From Rhodocyclales bacterium (GTDB lineage Bacteria; Pseudomonadota; Gammaproteobacteria; Burkholderiales; Rhodocyclaceae): a stretch of 64,000 nt of DNA. The notes under the pieces are model-generated. The model made no database searches. It was not told the origin of the DNA and saw nothing but the letters and a program-made list of their open reading frames with translations. A program made the translations under genes and the position numbers. Below, one piece after another: positions 43,824-51,627 of this stretch. The stretch spans positions 1-64,000 of the forward strand of contig JACPEH010000017.1 in the NCBI GenBank assembly GCA_016183655.1, given 5' to 3'. The first letter of the stretch is position 1; each line of letters begins with the position of its first letter.

Positions 43824-44270
43824 ATGAGCAAACCCTTCGCCCTGCAGACCGTGCTTGAGTTGATGCAGCGTCGTGCCGACGATGCCACGCGGCAGTTGGC
43901 ACGCCTGATCGCCGCCGAACAGGATGCCAAGGCCAAGCTCGACCTGCTCTGCCAGTATCGCGAAGAATATGCGCGCCGCTTCCAGTTGTCGGCGCAGGAC
44001 GGGATGAGCCCGCTGCAGTGGAAGAATTTTCAGGACTTCCTCGCCCGACTCGACGACGCCATTGCCCAGCAGCAGCAGTTCGTTCTCCAGTCCCGCAACA
44101 AGACCACGGCCGGACAGGCGCACTGGCAGGAACAGCGCGTCCGCCTGAAAGCCATCGACACCCTCTCGGTTCGCCACTACAAGGCAGAAGACGCCAAGGA
44201 AAATCGCCGGGAGCAGAAACAGGTCGACGAAATCGCCTCGCGCCGGCATCTTGAGGACGATACCGACTGA
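43824..44270 (+). CDS. fliJ: Flagellar export protein FliJ
   Basis: A 148-residue, highly helical coiled-coil protein (FALQTVLELMQRRADDATRQ; EQDAKAKLDLLCQYREEYAR) that matches FliJ in size and in position between fliI and fliK. FliJ acts as the gamma-like stalk of the FliI hexamer and links it to FlhA. Confidence 0.9.
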   Translation: MSKPFALQTVLELMQRRADDATRQLARLIAAEQDAKAKLDLLCQYREEYARRFQLSAQDGMSPLQWKNFQDFLARLDDAIAQQQQFVLQSRNKTTAGQAHWQEQRVRLKAIDTLSVRHYKAEDAKENRREQKQVDEIASRRHLEDDTD

Positions 44271-44327
44271 GCTGGCACGCCCCTTGCTGATGCGGATGCA
44301 GACCTCTCTCCCACTGGAGCCTCTGGA

Positions 44328-45350
44328 ATGCAAACCGCCGTCGCCTCGATTCCCCAGCCGGGCCTGCCCTCCGCCGTTCCCGCGCCGGCCGAGACCGGGG
44401 CGAATGCCGCGGCAAGCGTTGATTTCGCCGCACTCCTGCTCGGCCAGCTGGTCGGTGACGTGGCCAAGGGAATCCTGCCGGCCGCCGACACCACCGAAGC
44501 ACTGGAGACGCCCACTACCCCGCCGGCTGACGGCGTCAGCGACCCGACGCTGCTGCTCGCAGCAATGGGTCTTGTGCTTGAACCGCGCCCGGTACTGAAT
44601 ACGACAGCAGCCGCAGCACCGGCATTAACGCCAGCGGCCAACGCACCGGCGATGACGCTAGCGATCACGCCCTCGCCGAGCCCGTTGCCCGGGGACGCCG
44701 CATCGCTGCCGGCAACGGCCACTCCCAACCTGCCGGCGACGAGCGCCACCCCCGGCGCACTGCTGACGGCCGCGGCACAAGCGCCGGCAAACTTTGCCGG
44801 TGTCGAGCCAAAGCTTGCCGAATCGGTCGAAGCGATCGCCGAACCGCTGCCGCAAGGAGTGGCCATGCACGCCCCGCAACACACGACCTCTCGCAGCGCC
44901 GGCGATACGCTGCAAGTGGCGACACCGGTGAAGGATCCGGCGTGGCCCGCGGAATTCACGCAGAAAATCGTCTGGATGGCGACGCAGGACAAACAAAATG
45001 CCCAGATCACCCTCAACCCGCCGCAAATGGGGCCGATAGAAATATCGTTGAGCGTGAAGAACGATCAGGCCAGCGCGCTGTTCGTCTCGGCCAACGCCGA
45101 AGTGCGCGAGGTGATCGAATCGGCGCTACCGCGCCTGCGTGAAATGCTCGCCGGTGTCGGCGTCGAGCTCGGCCAGACCAATGTCAGCTCGGAATCGTTC
45201 CGCCAGGCACAGGACAACGCGGGCGGCGAGCGGCGCACGGGCACTGGCGCGGAGCGCATGGGCGGCTCGCCGGTAGTCCAGGAAATCGGCGAAGGCGCGG
45301 CGCGAAGCGAGCTGCGCACGGGCAACGGACTGGTAGACACGTTCGCCTGA
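44328..45350 (+). CDS. fliK: Flagellar hook-length control protein FliK
   Basis: A 340-residue protein with a long Ala/Pro/Thr-rich ruler region (1-210). The C-terminal Flg_hook domain (about 220-300) has ITLNPPQMGPIEISLSVKND and SALPRLREMLAGVGVELGQT, the segment that contacts FlhB to switch export specificity from hook to filament. GGAG precedes the ATG by 8 nt. It is the canonical fliK by position; a second FliK-like gene exists at 33407-34579. Confidence 0.93.
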   Translation: MQTAVASIPQPGLPSAVPAPAETGANAAASVDFAALLLGQLVGDVAKGILPAADTTEALETPTTPPADGVSDPTLLLAAMGLVLEPRPVLNTTAAAAPALTPAANAPAMTLAITPSPSPLPGDAASLPATATPNLPATSATPGALLTAAAQAPANFAGVEPKLAESVEAIAEPLPQGVAMHAPQHTTSRSAGDTLQVATPVKDPAWPAEFTQKIVWMATQDKQNAQITLNPPQMGPIEISLSVKNDQASALFVSANAEVREVIESALPRLREMLAGVGVELGQTNVSSESFRQAQDNAGGERRTGTGAERMGGSPVVQEIGEGAARSELRTGNGLVDTFA

Positions 45351-45459
45351 AGACACTGAACCGGACAAGGGGACGGAGAGCCCGGCAGCGCACATGGCGT
45401 GCCGGTCATCCGAGCAATGAGCGCGCTACAATGCGCACGAAACACTAGAGGGATTTGCA

Positions 45460-46008
45460 ATGGCCAAAGAAGAAAAAGCTGCCGACATCGCCGAAGCACC
45501 ACCGAAGAAGAGCAAGAAGCTCCTGATCATCATCATTGCCGCCGTTCTCCTGATCGTCCTGATCGGCGGGGGGGCAGCCTTCTTCCTGCTCAAGAAAGGC
45601 CACGACGCGGAGGAGGGCGACGAGGTCGCCACGGAAACCGACAAGTCGAAGAAGAAAAAGGGCGAAAAGGAAGTGCCGCCGGTCTATATTCCAATGGATC
45701 CCTTCACCGTCAACCTGGTGCCGGAAACCGGCGAGCAATACCTGCAGGTCACCATCAGCGTCGAGGCCGAAGACGCCGCCGTCGCCGAAAAGCTGAAGCT
45801 GCACATGCCGAAACTGCGCCACGAGATCATGGACATCCTATCGTCCAAGAAGCCTTCCGAAGTCGCCACGCGCGACGGCAAGAAGCAGCTGGCCGAAGAG
45901 ATCAGGACCGCGATCAACGCCGTCATCGATGTCGAGCCGGCCAAGGGCAAGAAGACATCCGACGGGGCCGTGAAAGCCGTGTTGTTCACCACCTTCATCA
46001 TCCAGTAA
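45460..46008 (+). CDS. fliL: Flagellar basal body-associated protein FliL
   Basis: A 182-residue inner-membrane protein. One transmembrane helix (about 24-47, LLIIIIAAVLLIVLIGGGAA) is followed by a Lys/Glu-rich linker and a periplasmic FliL domain (VYIPMDPFTVNLVPETGEQY, LSSKKPSEVATRDGKKQLAEE). FliL rings surround stator units and stabilise torque. The 109-bp gap upstream is the largest in this block, so an additional promoter is possible, although no clear sigma-54 or sigma-28 site is seen. Confidence 0.95.
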   Translation: MAKEEKAADIAEAPPKKSKKLLIIIIAAVLLIVLIGGGAAFFLLKKGHDAEEGDEVATETDKSKKKKGEKEVPPVYIPMDPFTVNLVPETGEQYLQVTISVEAEDAAVAEKLKLHMPKLRHEIMDILSSKKPSEVATRDGKKQLAEEIRTAINAVIDVEPAKGKKTSDGAVKAVLFTTFIIQ

Positions 46009-46014
46009 AGCGCC

Positions 46015-47019
46015 ATGGCCCAGGATTTTCTTTCCCAGGATGAAGTCGACGCCCTGCTCAAGGGCGTCACCGGGGAAACCGACGAACCGGAAGCGCAGGC
46101 CGAGGAAGGTGGCGGCCCGAAAAACTACAACCTCGGCACGCAGGAGCGGATCGTCCGTGGGCGCATGCCCACGATGGAGCTGATCAACGAGCGCTTCGCC
46201 CGTTACCTGCGCATCGGCCTGTTCAATTACATGCACCGCAACGCCGAGATCTCGGTAGGGCCGATCAAGGTCCAGAAGTACAGCGAGTTCATCCGCAACC
46301 TGGTCGTCCCGACCAACCTGAACCTGGTGGCGGCAAAGCCGCTGCGCGGCACCAGCCTGTTCATCTTCGACCCGAACCTGGTGTTCCTCGTCGTCGACAA
46401 CATGTTCGGCGGCGACGGGCGCTTCCATACCCGGGTCGAGGGCCGCGACTTCACGATGACCGAGCAGCGCATCATCCAGGGCATGCTCGACGTCGTCTTC
46501 ACCGAATACGGGCGCTCCTGGAAGCCGGTGCACGACCTCAAGTTCGAGTACATCCGCTCGGAGATGAACTCGCAGTTCGCCAACATCGCCACGCCGTCGG
46601 AGATCGTCGTGTCGACGACCTTCTCGATCGAGTTCGGCGGCGCAGCGGCGGAGATGCACATCTGCTTCCCGTACTCGATGCTCGAACCGATCCGCGACCT
46701 GCTCTACAGCAGCATGCAGAGCGACCAGCTGTCGACCGACAAGCGCTGGATCACGACCTTGCGCAAGCAGTTGCAGAGCGCCGAGGTCGAGCTGACGGCG
46801 GAGTTGACCCATGCGGCGCTGACGCTGGGCCAGATCCAGAAAATGAAGGTCGGCGACGTCATCCCGGTAGCCATTCCGGAAACCATCGTCGCCAAGGTGG
46901 ATAACGTACCGCTGCTGGAATGCACCTTCGGGCTGCAGCAAGGCCAGTACGCGATCAAGGTGCAACGCTTCATCGCTTCAGAGAAGCAGGAATCGACGCA
47001 AGGGGAACAGCATGTCTGA
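46015..47019 (+). CDS. fliM: Flagellar motor switch protein FliM
   Basis: A 334-residue FliM. The N-terminal CheY-P-binding peptide FLSQDEVDALLKGV, the GGEE-like linker, the CheC-like middle domain (YNLGTQERIVRGRMPTMELI, NMFGGDGRF) and the SpoA-type C-terminal domain (MKVGDVIPVAIPETIVAKVD) are present. It sets rotation direction. It overlaps fliN by 8 bp. Confidence 0.97.
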   Translation: MAQDFLSQDEVDALLKGVTGETDEPEAQAEEGGGPKNYNLGTQERIVRGRMPTMELINERFARYLRIGLFNYMHRNAEISVGPIKVQKYSEFIRNLVVPTNLNLVAAKPLRGTSLFIFDPNLVFLVVDNMFGGDGRFHTRVEGRDFTMTEQRIIQGMLDVVFTEYGRSWKPVHDLKFEYIRSEMNSQFANIATPSEIVVSTTFSIEFGGAAAEMHICFPYSMLEPIRDLLYSSMQSDQLSTDKRWITTLRKQLQSAEVELTAELTHAALTLGQIQKMKVGDVIPVAIPETIVAKVDNVPLLECTFGLQQGQYAIKVQRFIASEKQESTQGEQHV

Positions 47020-47455
47020 CGATACCGAAAACCTCGCCGGCGGCACGGAAGACGCCATCAGCGAGGACGACTGGGCCGCCGCGATGGCCGAGCAGGCGAT
47101 CGCCGAGTCGGGTACCGCGGCATCGCAGCCGGCCGCCGTCCCGGCCCAGATCTTCCAGAACTTCGGTGGCGATCCGGGCAAGGGCTCGATCATGAACGAA
47201 CTCGAGCTGATCCTCGACATTCCCGTTCATATCAGCGTCGAACTCGGCCGGACCAAGCTGACCATCAAGAACCTGCTGCAGCTCGCCCACGGCTCAGTCG
47301 TCGAGCTCGACGCGATGGCCGGCGAACCGCTCGACGTGCTGGTCAACGGCACGCTGATCGCCCAGGGCGAGGTCGTCGTGGTGAACGAGAAATTCGGCAT
47401 CCGCCTCACCGACATCATCACGCCCGCCGAACGCATGCGCAAACTGGGCCGCTGA
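47012..47455 (+). CDS. fliN: Flagellar motor switch protein FliN
   Basis: A 147-residue FliN with an acidic N-terminal extension (about 1-60) and a conserved SpoA domain: ELILDIPVHISVELGRTKLT, LLQLAHGSVVELDAMAGEPL, VVVNEKFGIRLTDIITPAER. It forms the C-ring base with FliM and binds FliH for delivery of export cargo. Confidence 0.97.
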   Translation: MSDDTENLAGGTEDAISEDDWAAAMAEQAIAESGTAASQPAAVPAQIFQNFGGDPGKGSIMNELELILDIPVHISVELGRTKLTIKNLLQLAHGSVVELDAMAGEPLDVLVNGTLIAQGEVVVVNEKFGIRLTDIITPAERMRKLGR

Positions 47456-47482
47456 GCACCCGCCCACCGTTGCCGGTTTCTT

Positions 47483-47516
47483 CACGGGGCGCCTTGCATT
47501 AAGATAGGCCCCCGTG
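47483..47516 (+). promoter_or_regulatory. Hairpin sequestering the fliO start codon
   Basis: CACGGGG(c)GCC (47483-47493) pairs with GGCCCCCGTG (47507-47516): 10 bp with one bulged C and a 13-nt loop. The GTG start of fliO (47514-47516) and the weak AGG ribosome site lie in or at the right arm. No T-run follows. It could limit fliO translation unless melted. Function is inferred from structure only. Confidence 0.6.
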
Positions 47517-47999
47517 AGCACCTCTCCCCCTTTTCTCTCCCGCCTGCCCGCCCCCGCCCGACCGGGTCCGCTCGCCTCGCTCGTTGCCGGCGCCCTGCTC
47601 TGGCCCGTGGCACACGCCGCGGAAACGGCCCCGTCACCGCCCGGCGTCTCGATGGCAACGATGTTCCAGACTTTTGCCATGCTGGCCTTGCTGCTGGCGC
47701 TCTTCGTCGGCGCCGCCTGGCTGATGAAGCGGCTCAACGACGGGCGCGGCCCTGCTCACGGCCAGGGGCCGCTGCGTATCGTCAGCACCCTGTCGCTCGG
47801 GCCGCGCGAGCGGATTCTGCTGGTCGAAATCGAGGACACCTGGCTGGTCGTCGGCGTTTCTTCCGGACAGATGCGGACCTTGCACACGCTGCCCAAGGGC
47901 AGCCTGCCGCAGGCCGCGGCCGCCGGCCACGGACAGTTCGGCCAGTTCAACCAGTGGCTGCGACACTTCCGCAACGCCCCCCATGATGCGAAGGAATGA
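47514..47999 (+). CDS. fliO: Flagellar biosynthesis protein FliO
   Basis: A 161-residue membrane protein. A signal-like N-terminus ([16 protein letters not shown], about 22-37) is followed by one strong transmembrane helix (about 49-70: [20 protein letters not shown]) and a short cytoplasmic domain ([20 protein letters not shown]) typical of FliO. It assists assembly of the FliP ring. Only a GTG start is available before the signal sequence, with little Shine-Dalgarno sequence and strong local secondary structure. Confidence 0.88.
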   Translation: MSTSPPFLSRLPAPARPGPLASLVAGALLWPVAHAAETAPSPPGVSMATMFQTFAMLALLLALFVGAAWLMKRLNDGRGPAHGQGPLRIVSTLSLGPRERILLVEIEDTWLVVGVSSGQMRTLHTLPKGSLPQAAAAGHGQFGQFNQWLRHFRNAPHDAKE

Positions 48000-48003
48000 C
48001 GCG

Positions 48004-48747
48004 ATGCGACGCCTCGTGATGCTGCTGCCGGCGTTGCTCGTCGCCACGCCGCTGGACGCCCTGGCCCAGGCGACGCTACCGGCGCTGACCAGCACGCCCG
48101 GCCCGGGCGGGGCCACCACCTGGTCATTGTCGATCCAGACGCTGCTGACGCTGACGGCGCTGACCTTCATTCCGGCGGCGCTGCTGATGATGACCGGTTT
48201 TACCCGCATCATCATCGTCTTCTCACTGTTGCGGCATGCACTCGGTACCCAGACCTCGCCGCCGAACCAGGTCATCGTCGGACTCTCGCTGTTCCTGACC
48301 TTCTTCGTCATGGCGCCGGTCGCCGACCGCATCTACAGCGAAGCCTACCTGCCGCTGTCGGAAAACCGCATCAGCTTCCAGCAGGCGCTCGACCGCGCCG
48401 CGGTACCGCTGCGCGGCTTCATGCTCAAGCAGACGCGGGAAACGGATATCGGCCTCTTCGCCCGCCTGGCGAAGATCGAGAAGATCGAGAAGCCCGAAGA
48501 CACGCCGATGCGGGTGCTGATTCCGGCCTTCGTCACCAGCGAGCTGAAGACGGCGTTCCAGATCGGTTTCATCATCTTCATCCCCTTCCTCGTCATCGAC
48601 ATGGTCGTCGCCAGCACGCTGATGTCGATGGGTATGATGATGATGTCGCCGGTGATGGTGGCACTGCCGATGAAGCTGATGCTGTTCGTCCTCGTCGACG
48701 GCTGGCATCTGGTAGTCGGCTCGCTCGTCCAGAGCTTCGCCACATGA
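48004..48747 (+). CDS. fliP: Flagellar export gate protein FliP
   Basis: A 247-residue FliP with a cleavable signal ([20 protein letters not shown]) and four transmembrane segments. The family signatures [20 protein letters not shown] and [20 protein letters not shown] plus [15 protein letters not shown] are intact. The ATG at 48004 is preferred because AAGGA lies 8 nt upstream; the ATG at 47983 would extend over fliO. FliP5FliQ4FliR1 forms the export gate. Overlaps fliQ by 4 bp. Confidence 0.96.
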   Translation: MRRLVMLLPALLVATPLDALAQATLPALTSTPGPGGATTWSLSIQTLLTLTALTFIPAALLMMTGFTRIIIVFSLLRHALGTQTSPPNQVIVGLSLFLTFFVMAPVADRIYSEAYLPLSENRISFQQALDRAAVPLRGFMLKQTRETDIGLFARLAKIEKIEKPEDTPMRVLIPAFVTSELKTAFQIGFIIFIPFLVIDMVVASTLMSMGMMMMSPVMVALPMKLMLFVLVDGWHLVVGSLVQSFAT

Positions 48748-49013
48748 CGCCGCAGACGGTCATGGAAATCGGCCGGCAGGCGCTGGAGGTCACGCTGCTG
48801 GTATCGGCGCCGCTGCTCATGGCGGCGCTGGTCACCGGCCTGATCATCAGCATCTTCCAGGCGGCGACGCAGATCAACGAATCGACGCTGTCGTTCATCC
48901 CGCGTCTGGTGGTGATGTTCATCACGCTGATCTTCGCCGGACCGTGGATGTTGCAATTGCTGATCGACTACATCCGCCGGCTCTTCGAGAGCATTCCCGG
49001 CATGCTCGGATGA
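48744..49013 (+). CDS. fliQ: Flagellar export gate protein FliQ
   Basis: An 89-residue protein with two transmembrane helices ([39 protein letters not shown]) and the FliQ core [22 protein letters not shown] overlaps join it to fliP upstream and fliR downstream. Confidence 0.96.
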   Translation: MTPQTVMEIGRQALEVTLLVSAPLLMAALVTGLIISIFQAATQINESTLSFIPRLVVMFITLIFAGPWMLQLLIDYIRRLFESIPGMLG

Positions 49014-49792
49014 TCACGCTGACCAGCGCGCAACTGGACGCCTGGATGGCGGCCTATTTTTTCCCGCTGGCCCGCATCCTCGCGCTGCTCGCCGCAGCAC
49101 CGCCGTTTTCCAACGCCGCACTGCCGCGCCGCGTACGGCTCGCCCTCGGCCTGGCGATCGCGCTGGCACTGGCCCCGGCCCTGCCGCCGATCCCGCCGCT
49201 GTCGCCCGCCTCCGGCGCCGGACTGTTGATCCTCGCTCAGCAAATGCTGATCGGCTTCGCGATGGGCTTCGCCATGCGCCTGATCGTTGCCGCGATCGAC
49301 TTCTCCGGCGAAGTGATCGGCCTGCAGATGGGCCTCGGTTTCGCTACCTTCTACGATCCGGGCAGCGCCTCGCAGACGCCGGTGCTCAGCGAGTTCATCT
49401 CCTTGCTCGGCATGCTGGTGCTGTTCTCGATCAACGGCCACCTGATGATCCTGGCGACGCTGGCGCAGAGCTTCACCGCGCTGCCGATCGGCGGCACTTC
49501 GCTGGCTGCAGGGAGCTGGTCGAACCTGGTCCACGCCGCGGCGATCATTTTCGCCTCCGGACTGATGCTGGCCTTACCGGTTGTCGCTGCCCTGCTCATC
49601 ACCAACATCGCGCTCGGCGTGCTGTCACGTGCCGCGCCACAGCTGAACCTGTTCGCGGTCGGCTTTCCGATCACGCTGATCGGCGGTTTCGTGGTGCTGA
49701 TCCTGAGTCTCGGCTACCTTGCCGTTCCTTTGACGCAGCTGTTCGAGCACGGCTTGCAGGCCATGCTCGGGCATTTCGTTACGGGGCGTTAG
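49010..49792 (+). CDS. fliR: Flagellar export gate protein FliR
   Basis: A 260-residue polytopic membrane protein. It has FFPLARILALLAAAPPFSNA at the N-terminus, FSGEVIGLQMGLGFATFYDP, and FPITLIGGFVVLILSLGYL, characteristic of FliR. It ends the fliF-fliR block and overlaps by 4 bp the convergent lipoprotein gene at its 3' end. No terminator is visible between them. Confidence 0.96.
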   Translation: MITLTSAQLDAWMAAYFFPLARILALLAAAPPFSNAALPRRVRLALGLAIALALAPALPPIPPLSPASGAGLLILAQQMLIGFAMGFAMRLIVAAIDFSGEVIGLQMGLGFATFYDPGSASQTPVLSEFISLLGMLVLFSINGHLMILATLAQSFTALPIGGTSLAAGSWSNLVHAAAIIFASGLMLALPVVAALLITNIALGVLSRAAPQLNLFAVGFPITLIGGFVVLILSLGYLAVPLTQLFEHGLQAMLGHFVTGR

Positions 49793-50322
49793 CGCGCCGG
49801 CGCGTGTTCGGCGCGGACCAGCTGGATGATGCCGTGGGAGTAGCGCTGCGCCACCGGCGTGCTCGACTCGATGCCCTCGCTGTAGTCAAGGATCCGATAG
49901 TCGGCGAAACCGCGCGCATGCTGCAGTTGTACGGCACGCCGCTTGAGCACGGCCATCGCCTCGCCGTCGCCGCCGGTACGGAAGCGCTTGGCGAGCAGGC
50001 GGACATAGTAGGTCTCCCCATCCAGCCGCGCTTCCTCGACGCTCCAGTTGGGCGCAAAGGGCTGGTAGACGAAATAGAGGACCAGCGGCGTCTGGAACAC
50101 CGGCAGCTGGTCCAGCGATTTTTCGAGGATACCCTTCAGCGACCAGGCCACCGCCGGCGCCGCGATCAGCTCCTCGTAGGTATAGGACAGGCTCGACGCC
50201 ACCTGCACCTTGCCCTCGCTGGGCACCAGCGAGCCTTCGGGCGGCACGTTCGGCACCGAGCTGCAGCCCGACAGCGCGGCCAGCAGGACGCCGGTCATGA
50301 GCAGGGTTCGCGTCAGGTTCAT
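49789..50322 (-). CDS. Predicted outer-membrane lipoprotein of the flgKL operon
   Basis: A 177-residue protein with a lipoprotein signal ending in the lipobox LSGC (cysteine at residue 20). The rest is soluble, with no domain I recognise (SYTYEELIAAPAVAWSLKGI, FVYQPFAPNWSVEEARLDGE). It overlaps the flgL stop (ATGA), so it should be co-expressed with the hook-filament junction proteins from the sigma-28 promoter. A role at the flagellar base or sheath, or in envelope maintenance, is only a guess. Confidence 0.8.
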   Translation of the reverse strand: MNLTRTLLMTGVLLAALSGCSSVPNVPPEGSLVPSEGKVQVASSLSYTYEELIAAPAVAWSLKGILEKSLDQLPVFQTPLVLYFVYQPFAPNWSVEEARLDGETYYVRLLAKRFRTGGDGEAMAVLKRRAVQLQHARGFADYRILDYSEGIESSTPVAQRYSHGIIQLVRAEHAPAR

Positions 50323-51614
50323 AGAATGCTGAACAGGCTCAGGCCGGAAATCTGGGCGAACGACTTCTGCGCCGCTTCCAGCTGCACCTGCTGCTGCGTG
50401 AACTGCGAGATCGCCTCCGCGTAGTCGAGGTCCTGCAGATCTGAGAGCGAAGTAGCGTACTGCAGATCGACGTCCTCGCTTGTGTTCGTCAAGGACTCCA
50501 ACTCCTTGAGCCGCGAGCCGACGTCGGCCCGAACGCGGCTCACATTATCCAGCGCCCGATCGATGTTCAAATGCTCCGCCACCATCCGGTTGGTGAATTC
50601 CGCCGTCGTGTACGTTGCGGTCCCCACTGGCGTCCGTAGCGCAGTGATCAGGTTCTGCATCGTCGAGAAGAGACTTTGGGAAGTACTTGGATCGACGGTA
50701 AACGTATCGCCGGCGGCCGGCGTCCCGGAGACCACCACCTGCGCCCCGAAATCGGCGGCGGGTGCCGTCGTTTTCTGCAGCAGTATCGCCTGCCCCGACA
50801 CGAAGCTCGCCGGCGCTGCCAGCATGGCTACGTTCGCGGCATTGTAGATCTGGTATTCAAGGCCACTGCCGCCGTTCGAAAACTCGATGCGGAAGCTGCC
50901 GTGCGCATTCACCGCAGCGCTCCACAGCGCCGGGTTGGTCACCGAGCCAGCATCGATAACGCCCGACCCCTGATTGATCAGGGCACCGTTACCGCCAACA
51001 CCCGTGACAAAGGTTCCATTGCCGGAACGGATGTCCATGAACAGCTCTGCACCGGAAACATTAGTCGGCATCAAGCGCGAGGCACCGACCTGCAGCAGCC
51101 GCTCCCCAGCGTCGCCGAAATAGGCCACCGGCGGCTCGGTTGCCGGCGGTATCGGCAGTGACGAGCCGTCGATGGCGAACGGCCGGGTCATCCCCTGATA
51201 ACCGGAAAACAGAAATTGCCCGCTACCGTCTGCGGTATTCGCTATGCCAAGCATTTCACCGAGCCGAATTTCCAATTCCGTGGCTATGAATCCGCGCTGT
51301 GCGTCCGTCAGGGTGGTGTTGCGCGCCTGGACGACCCGCTCCCTGACGCTCTGCAGAACGTCGACGAGCGATCCAAGGTTTGATTCGACAACGTTCAGTT
51401 GTGCGCGGGCATTGGCCTGATTGTCGATATGCTGCTCGCCAATCTCCTTCGACTGCGTAACGATCAACGCCTGCGCCGCCGCCACCGGATCGTCCGCCGG
51501 TGTCAGCACGCGACGGCCGGTGGATAGCTGGTTCTGCAGCGTAAACAGCCCCTGCTGGTTGCGCTGGATGCCAAGCGTTCCGGCATCGTAGATCTGGCTG
51601 GTGCTTATGCGCAT
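50319..51614 (-). CDS. flgL: Hook-filament junction protein FlgL (HAP3)
   Basis: A 431-residue FlgL with flagellin-like termini: RISTSQIYDAGTLGIQRNQQ and LQNQLSTGRRVLTPADDPVA at the start, and SDLQDLDYAEAISQFTQQQV, LEAAQKSFAQISGLSLFSIL at the end. It joins the hook and filament with FlgK. It lies 13 bp after flgK. Confidence 0.95.
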   Translation of the reverse strand: MRISTSQIYDAGTLGIQRNQQGLFTLQNQLSTGRRVLTPADDPVAAAQALIVTQSKEIGEQHIDNQANARAQLNVVESNLGSLVDVLQSVRERVVQARNTTLTDAQRGFIATELEIRLGEMLGIANTADGSGQFLFSGYQGMTRPFAIDGSSLPIPPATEPPVAYFGDAGERLLQVGASRLMPTNVSGAELFMDIRSGNGTFVTGVGGNGALINQGSGVIDAGSVTNPALWSAAVNAHGSFRIEFSNGGSGLEYQIYNAANVAMLAAPASFVSGQAILLQKTTAPAADFGAQVVVSGTPAAGDTFTVDPSTSQSLFSTMQNLITALRTPVGTATYTTAEFTNRMVAEHLNIDRALDNVSRVRADVGSRLKELESLTNTSEDVDLQYATSLSDLQDLDYAEAISQFTQQQVQLEAAQKSFAQISGLSLFSIL

Positions 51615-51627
51615 TTCAATTCTCCGC

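Noticed and set aside
45351..45459. Possible sigma-70 promoter before fliL (TACAAT)
   Set aside because: No -35 element at proper spacing; TACAAT alone is too common.
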